NCBI GenBank assembly: GCA_900543445.1
Contig: UQRC01000003.1
Span: 1 to 64,000 of the forward strand
Source: an uncultured Lachnobacterium sp.
GTDB lineage: Bacteria > Bacillota > Clostridia > Lachnospirales > Lachnospiraceae
Length of the DNA: 64,000 nucleotides
Reading direction: 5' to 3'
The stretch's first letter is position 1; every line of letters starts with the position of its first letter. Under the pieces are notes generated by a model. The model saw nothing but the letters and a program-made list of their open reading frames with translations. It was not told the origin of the DNA and made no database searches. A program made the position numbers and the translations under genes. Shown here one piece after another: positions 60,559-64,000 of this stretch.

Positions 60559-60702
60559 TCTGTAAAATCCTCCTTTAAAAATATATAGGTACATGTACTA
60601 CCTTATATTTTATTATTATAAAATTCCAATTTTTGATAAGGAGAATTATTTTAGAAAGGTATATTATTTTCGTCTTCTTTTATAGTCATTGCAAAATAAA
60701 TT

Positions 60703-60748
60703 ACGCGCGAAGTAATATTACTTTTTCTGTAATATTGCCCCGCGCGTT
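60703..60748 (-). terminator. Long hairpin after the CPBP gene
   Basis: ACGCGCG and CGCGCGT arms enclose an inner GTAATATTAC/GTAATATTG stem. On the minus strand TAATTTATTTT follows. It separates the CPBP transcript from the GH16 gene, whose start is about 150 bp away. Confidence 0.7.
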
Positions 60749-60762
60749 TCAACATTGTCTTT

Positions 60763-61545
60763 TCACTGTTTATTCTTTTTTACAAAAATGATTAACGCCC
60801 CAACTCCTACAACCAGCAATACAACCGATATCACCCATGCAAATACACTTTTGTCCATCGTCCGGTTCAGAATGCCCGTCTCTGTCCGAAGGACCGCGAT
60901 CAGATTGGCCGTAATGTGCCCGATAATTGCCGGATAAACATGATCCGCCTGATCCATCAGGATTGCAAGAACAATTCCAAGCAGAAATGCATAGATAAAC
61001 TGGACGATATTAAAATGCACCGCTGCGAAAATCAACGCAGACACCACAATTGCCGGAATTTTCGGAAGCATAATCTTAAGTCTTGTAAATAATATACCTC
61101 GAAATACCAGCTCCTCAAGAATCGGTGTCATCAGTGCTGAACTGATCAGTTCAAGCACTAACGTACTTCCGTAAAAGTTGGCATTCGCCTCCTGGTATCC
61201 CAGGGATGCAGTAACGAGCGGAGTCATCGAAATAATGTTGTTTAACGAGATACTGATACATGCAACAATAAGAATGGATACCCCGATCATGCAAAGCTTC
61301 TCCCCGTTAAACCAGTCATGGATTCCTTCGCGTCCTGCTAACGCCCGGTCCTGCTTATAGAAAGGCATCATAAACGGAATCGTTACAAGCGTTGTGACCA
61401 GCTGACGCGCAACAAAATGCGCCTGACTGTCTCCCATGATCATTGTACAAAGCGACATCACAATAATGGATACGGCATAGTAAAACAAAAACGGGTATGC
61501 AACATACCAGATCTGTACTGCCGGATTCTTCTTTTTCTCGTTCAT
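60763..61545 (-). CDS. CPBP family intramembrane metalloprotease
   Basis: 260 residues with about seven to eight membrane segments. The motifs are complete: LEELVFRG (EExxxR), FAAVHFN (FxxxH) and GHITANL (HxxxN). Such enzymes cleave or modify peptides at the membrane. No bacteriocin or peptide gene is seen nearby, so the substrate is unknown. Confidence 0.9.
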   Translation of the reverse strand: MNEKKKNPAVQIWYVAYPFLFYYAVSIIVMSLCTMIMGDSQAHFVARQLVTTLVTIPFMMPFYKQDRALAGREGIHDWFNGEKLCMIGVSILIVACISISLNNIISMTPLVTASLGYQEANANFYGSTLVLELISSALMTPILEELVFRGILFTRLKIMLPKIPAIVVSALIFAAVHFNIVQFIYAFLLGIVLAILMDQADHVYPAIIGHITANLIAVLRTETGILNRTMDKSVFAWVISVVLLVVGVGALIIFVKKNKQ

Positions 61546-61638
61546 CCTGTTTCCTCTCTATCTTCACTCTGGCGTTTTCAATCATTTCCAGTCTACGAAA
61601 CCGGTAACTTTAAACGTTCCAGCAATTCTTCCATATTC

Positions 61639-62286
61639 CTATAATGCAGCAACAATATCCGGCAACTTCTCCATATCCTCGCAGACTGCCACTGCTCCGG
61701 CTTCTACCATTTCCTGTACATTGCCAAATCCGAAGGTGACCGCAACTGTCCGGATACCAACCTGATTCGCGCCTTCCACATCGAACATCGTATCGCCGAT
61801 CAGACACATCTCATCTTTCGGCACATCGCTCCAGCGACGCATCACTTCATTTAAGACCTCTTCCTTCGTGTCAATCCGGCCGTCAAAAGTCGCACCGACC
61901 ACATCGTCAAACAATTCCAGAATACCGAAATGCTCTAATATTCTGCGGCACGATACTTCCGGCTTCGAGGAAGCCATACCGATCAGATACCCCTGCGCCT
62001 TTAATTTTTCGATGCACTCCCGCACACCAGGATACAGACTGCATTCAAACAGTCCGATCTTGTTATACCGCTCTCTGTATACGGCAACCGCTTCAACAGC
62101 CTGTTCTTCCGAGAAATCATAATATTTCTTAAAACTGACCACAAGCGGCGGTCCAATAAATTTATAAAATTTCGACAGGTCATTCTCTATGATTCCATAA
62201 TGCGCGAGCGCATACTGTGTCGACTTTGTAATACCTTCCGACGAATCAATAAGTGTTCCATCGAGGTCAAATAATATTGCTTTCAT
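61639..62286 (-). CDS. HAD superfamily phosphatase (phosphoglycolate phosphatase-like)
   Basis: 215 residues. HAD motif I is LFDLDGTLIDSS; motif II is at GMASSKPE and motif IV at CLIGDTMFDVEGA. The cap domain fits the PGP/beta-phosphoglucomutase group. The ATG directly follows the folB-folK stop. Its substrate may be a folate-pathway phosphate or a damage product; this is not shown by sequence. Confidence 0.88.
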   Translation of the reverse strand: MKAILFDLDGTLIDSSEGITKSTQYALAHYGIIENDLSKFYKFIGPPLVVSFKKYYDFSEEQAVEAVAVYRERYNKIGLFECSLYPGVRECIEKLKAQGYLIGMASSKPEVSCRRILEHFGILELFDDVVGATFDGRIDTKEEVLNEVMRRWSDVPKDEMCLIGDTMFDVEGANQVGIRTVAVTFGFGNVQEMVEAGAVAVCEDMEKLPDIVAAL

Positions 62287-63117
62287 CTATTTTTCTTCCT
62301 CTGTCTTCAGTTTCTCTGACATCTGCGCCACCGTAAGTCCAAGAAGCGGATGGCGATAGTTTGGTGCAAGCTCCATAAGCGGCACAAGCACAAACTGCCG
62401 GTTTTGCATATCCACATGCGGAATCACCAGATCCTCACTCTCATAAACCAGCTTGTCGTAAAAAATAATGTCAAGGTCAAGTGTCCGTGGTCCCCAGTGA
62501 ATCTTTCGCTCCCGGTTCGCTTCCGCCTCAATCTTATGCAGTACTGCAAGAAGCTCCTCCGGATCAAGAAGCGTCTCAAAAGAAACGCATCCGTTTAAGA
62601 AATCATCCTGCTCTACCGGTCCGTAAGGCTTCGTGACAAGAAGCTTCGACTCCTTAAAATCACGAATTGTCTCATGATTTCTCAGCTTGGCAACTCCATC
62701 TTCGATCAGTTGTCTAGAGTCTCCCATATTGGATCCCACAGCGACATACGCCTTATGCCATCCGCGTCTCATATTGACCGACACATCCGCAAACTCCATC
62801 GGGATCGGCGCATGCGGCTTTCTGAGTTCAAGTTCAATTTCCGCAAGAACCGGGAATTCCAGCAGAAGCTTTCTGCACAGATACTCAGCCGCAGCCTCAA
62901 TCAGGTCAAAGCGTTTCTCCGTAAAAGTTTTTCCGATAAATTCACACACTTCGGCATAATTGAGCGCGTCCGAAAGTGCATCGCTTTGTCCCGGTTTTCT
63001 CATAAAATAGAAAAGACGGGCATTGATATAGAAATCCTGCCCATTCTTCTGTTCCTCCGGAAGCACTCCGTGGTATGCATATACTTTTAATCCTGTAACC
63101 TTAATATAATCCATCAT
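62287..63117 (-). CDS. folBK: Fused dihydroneopterin aldolase and HPPK
   Basis: 276 residues. Residues 1-~118 are FolB (GLKVYAYHGVLPEEQKNGQ, RFDLIEAAAEYL). Residues ~120-276 are FolK, 6-hydroxymethyl-7,8-dihydropterin pyrophosphokinase, with AYVAVGSNMGDS and GPRTLDLDIIFYD. The fusion makes two successive folate steps in one protein. It starts at the folP stop (TAATG). Confidence 0.95.
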   Translation of the reverse strand: MMDYIKVTGLKVYAYHGVLPEEQKNGQDFYINARLFYFMRKPGQSDALSDALNYAEVCEFIGKTFTEKRFDLIEAAAEYLCRKLLLEFPVLAEIELELRKPHAPIPMEFADVSVNMRRGWHKAYVAVGSNMGDSRQLIEDGVAKLRNHETIRDFKESKLLVTKPYGPVEQDDFLNGCVSFETLLDPEELLAVLHKIEAEANRERKIHWGPRTLDLDIIFYDKLVYESEDLVIPHVDMQNRQFVLVPLMELAPNYRHPLLGLTVAQMSEKLKTEEEK

Positions 63118-63938
63118 TATCCATTCTTCCGAAAGCCACGCATAATCGCATACGTCATCCGGATTGCTCTCATATTTTCTTTTACGTCATGAACGCGCAC
63201 AAATGCGCAGTGCTGCTGCACACCGTACACCGTCGTCACCATCGTGCCCTCCACACGCTCATCCTTTGTGGTATCAAGTGTCAGACCGACTACGGATTTT
63301 CTTGATGTTCCAAGAAGAATCGGATAGCCCAGTTCATGCAGTCTTCCCACCTCACGGATTGCCACCAGATTGTTCTCATAGGACTTTGCAAAGCCAACGC
63401 CCGGATCCAGCATGATCTTATCATCCGCAATCCCGGCTTTCTTCGCAATCGCGATCGTCTCCCGCAGGTCATTCAACATATCTTCCATAAAATCATTGTA
63501 ATCCATATTGTCACGATTGTGCATCAGGCAGCATGCCACGTCGTGACGCGCGATCACATCCGCCATCTTCGGATCGTATTTCAGTCCCCAGATATCGTTG
63601 ACCAGATCCGCGCCAGCCTCGATCGCAGCCTCCGCTACCGCACTCTTATAGGTATCGATCGATACCGGAATGTCAAACTGTTCCTTGATTGCACGGATCA
63701 CCGGAACCACACGTCCGATCTCCTCCTCATCCGAAATCTTCGTATATCCCGGGCGCGTCGACTCTCCACCGACATCAATGATCGTTGCACCCTCTTCGAT
63801 CATCTGCTTCGTATGCGCAAGCGCTGCGTCCAGCTGATTAAACCTGCCGCCGTCCGAAAAAGAATCCGGTGTCACATTTAAAATTCCCATGATATAAGTA
63901 TCGTTTTTGATGTCAAACTCATGATTTCCAATTCTCAT
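63117..63938 (-). CDS. folP: Dihydropteroate synthase
   Basis: 273 residues. It has GILNVTPDSFSDGG, IDVGGESTRPG, VDINDRC-equivalent LVNDIWGL, and LDPGVGFAKSYENN. It joins p-aminobenzoate to the pterin made by folBK, and is the target of sulfonamides. AAGGAAAGAG lies before the ATG. Confidence 0.97.
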   Translation of the reverse strand: MRIGNHEFDIKNDTYIMGILNVTPDSFSDGGRFNQLDAALAHTKQMIEEGATIIDVGGESTRPGYTKISDEEEIGRVVPVIRAIKEQFDIPVSIDTYKSAVAEAAIEAGADLVNDIWGLKYDPKMADVIARHDVACCLMHNRDNMDYNDFMEDMLNDLRETIAIAKKAGIADDKIMLDPGVGFAKSYENNLVAIREVGRLHELGYPILLGTSRKSVVGLTLDTTKDERVEGTMVTTVYGVQQHCAFVRVHDVKENMRAIRMTYAIMRGFRKNG

Positions 63939-63951
63939 AACTACTCTTTCC

Positions 63952-64000
63952 TTATCTGGCTAACTGAAAAAAACGGTCACACAATTCTTTATTCTCTTCG
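63952..64000 (-). CDS. C-terminal end of an upstream folate-operon gene (cut by window edge)
   Basis: Only about 15 codons are seen, ending CDRFFQLAR and TAA, 13 bp before folP. By gene order it may be folE or an HD-domain hydrolase, but the fragment is too short to tell. Confidence 0.45.
   Translation of the reverse strand, partial: EENKELCDRFFQLAR

Noticed and set aside
1..64000. CRISPR arrays, tRNA or rRNA genes
   Set aside because: No regularly spaced repeats and no cloverleaf or rRNA-like stretches were noticed while reading both strands.

Overview
The window looks like chromosome of an endospore-forming, mid-GC Firmicute of the Lachnospiraceae, most like Roseburia. This is an inference from spoIIP and gpr, a GEMM-I (cyclic di-GMP type) riboswitch, Clostridia-style folate and nucleoside-salvage operons, and a set of beta-glycan hydrolases. 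It carries one complete Mu-like (replicatively transposing) prophage with a diversity-generating retroelement (DGR).

Layout. 1-5536 (minus): a receptor operon (ABC-type binding lipoprotein, hybrid histidine kinase, second binding lipoprotein, start of another sensor) behind a GEMM-I aptamer and terminator. 5644-8777 (minus): udp-cdd-deoC-deoB nucleoside salvage. 8951-11247 (minus): gpr-spoIIP. 11472-11735 (plus): rpsT with a TTG start. 11811-12800 (minus): holA. 12902-14907 (minus): AgrA/AgrC-type two-component pair. 14934-21326 (minus): GH3 beta-glucosidase, a small membrane protein, a GH2 glycosidase and a GtrA-like protein. 21577-22984 and 57033-60558 (minus): the two halves of one very large secreted GH16 beta-glucanase gene, split by the prophage. 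60763-64000 (minus): CPBP protease, HAD phosphatase, folB-folK fusion, folP and the end of one more gene.

The prophage is 22985-57032 (34,048 bp). Both ends begin TGTA, carry matching 22-bp sites at the same distance from the end, and are flanked by an exact 5-bp duplication, CTAAT. Removing the phage and one CTAAT rejoins the host gene in frame, giving about 1,642 residues. Read from the right-hand end, the phage has a plus-strand repressor, then a leftward early region (Ner-like HTH, MuA-type transposase, MuB-type ATPase, GemA-like protein, small unknowns, endolysin, Mor-like activator). The late region follows: holin, terminase, portal, head protease and major head, contractile tail sheath and tube, tail chaperone with a -1 frameshift site, tape measure, baseplate and tail fibre genes. 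The DGR is last: variable tail protein, Avd-like protein, template repeat and reverse transcriptase, at the position where phage Mu has its invertible G segment and gin.

The template (24720-24816) and variable repeat (25522-25618) are both 97 bp and differ at 14 positions. Thirteen of these are template adenines, the signature of adenine-directed mutagenic retrohoming. A GC-rich hairpin lies 26 nt beyond the variable repeat and is absent from the template. Other unexplained structure includes a repeat-rich leader and a predicted terminated transcript at the repressor end, four copies of a 15-bp motif around and inside the repressor gene, three copies of the palindrome CGTTATAACG, a 21-residue membrane peptide between the transposase genes, and a promoter-terminator unit on the opposite strand within the tail operon.
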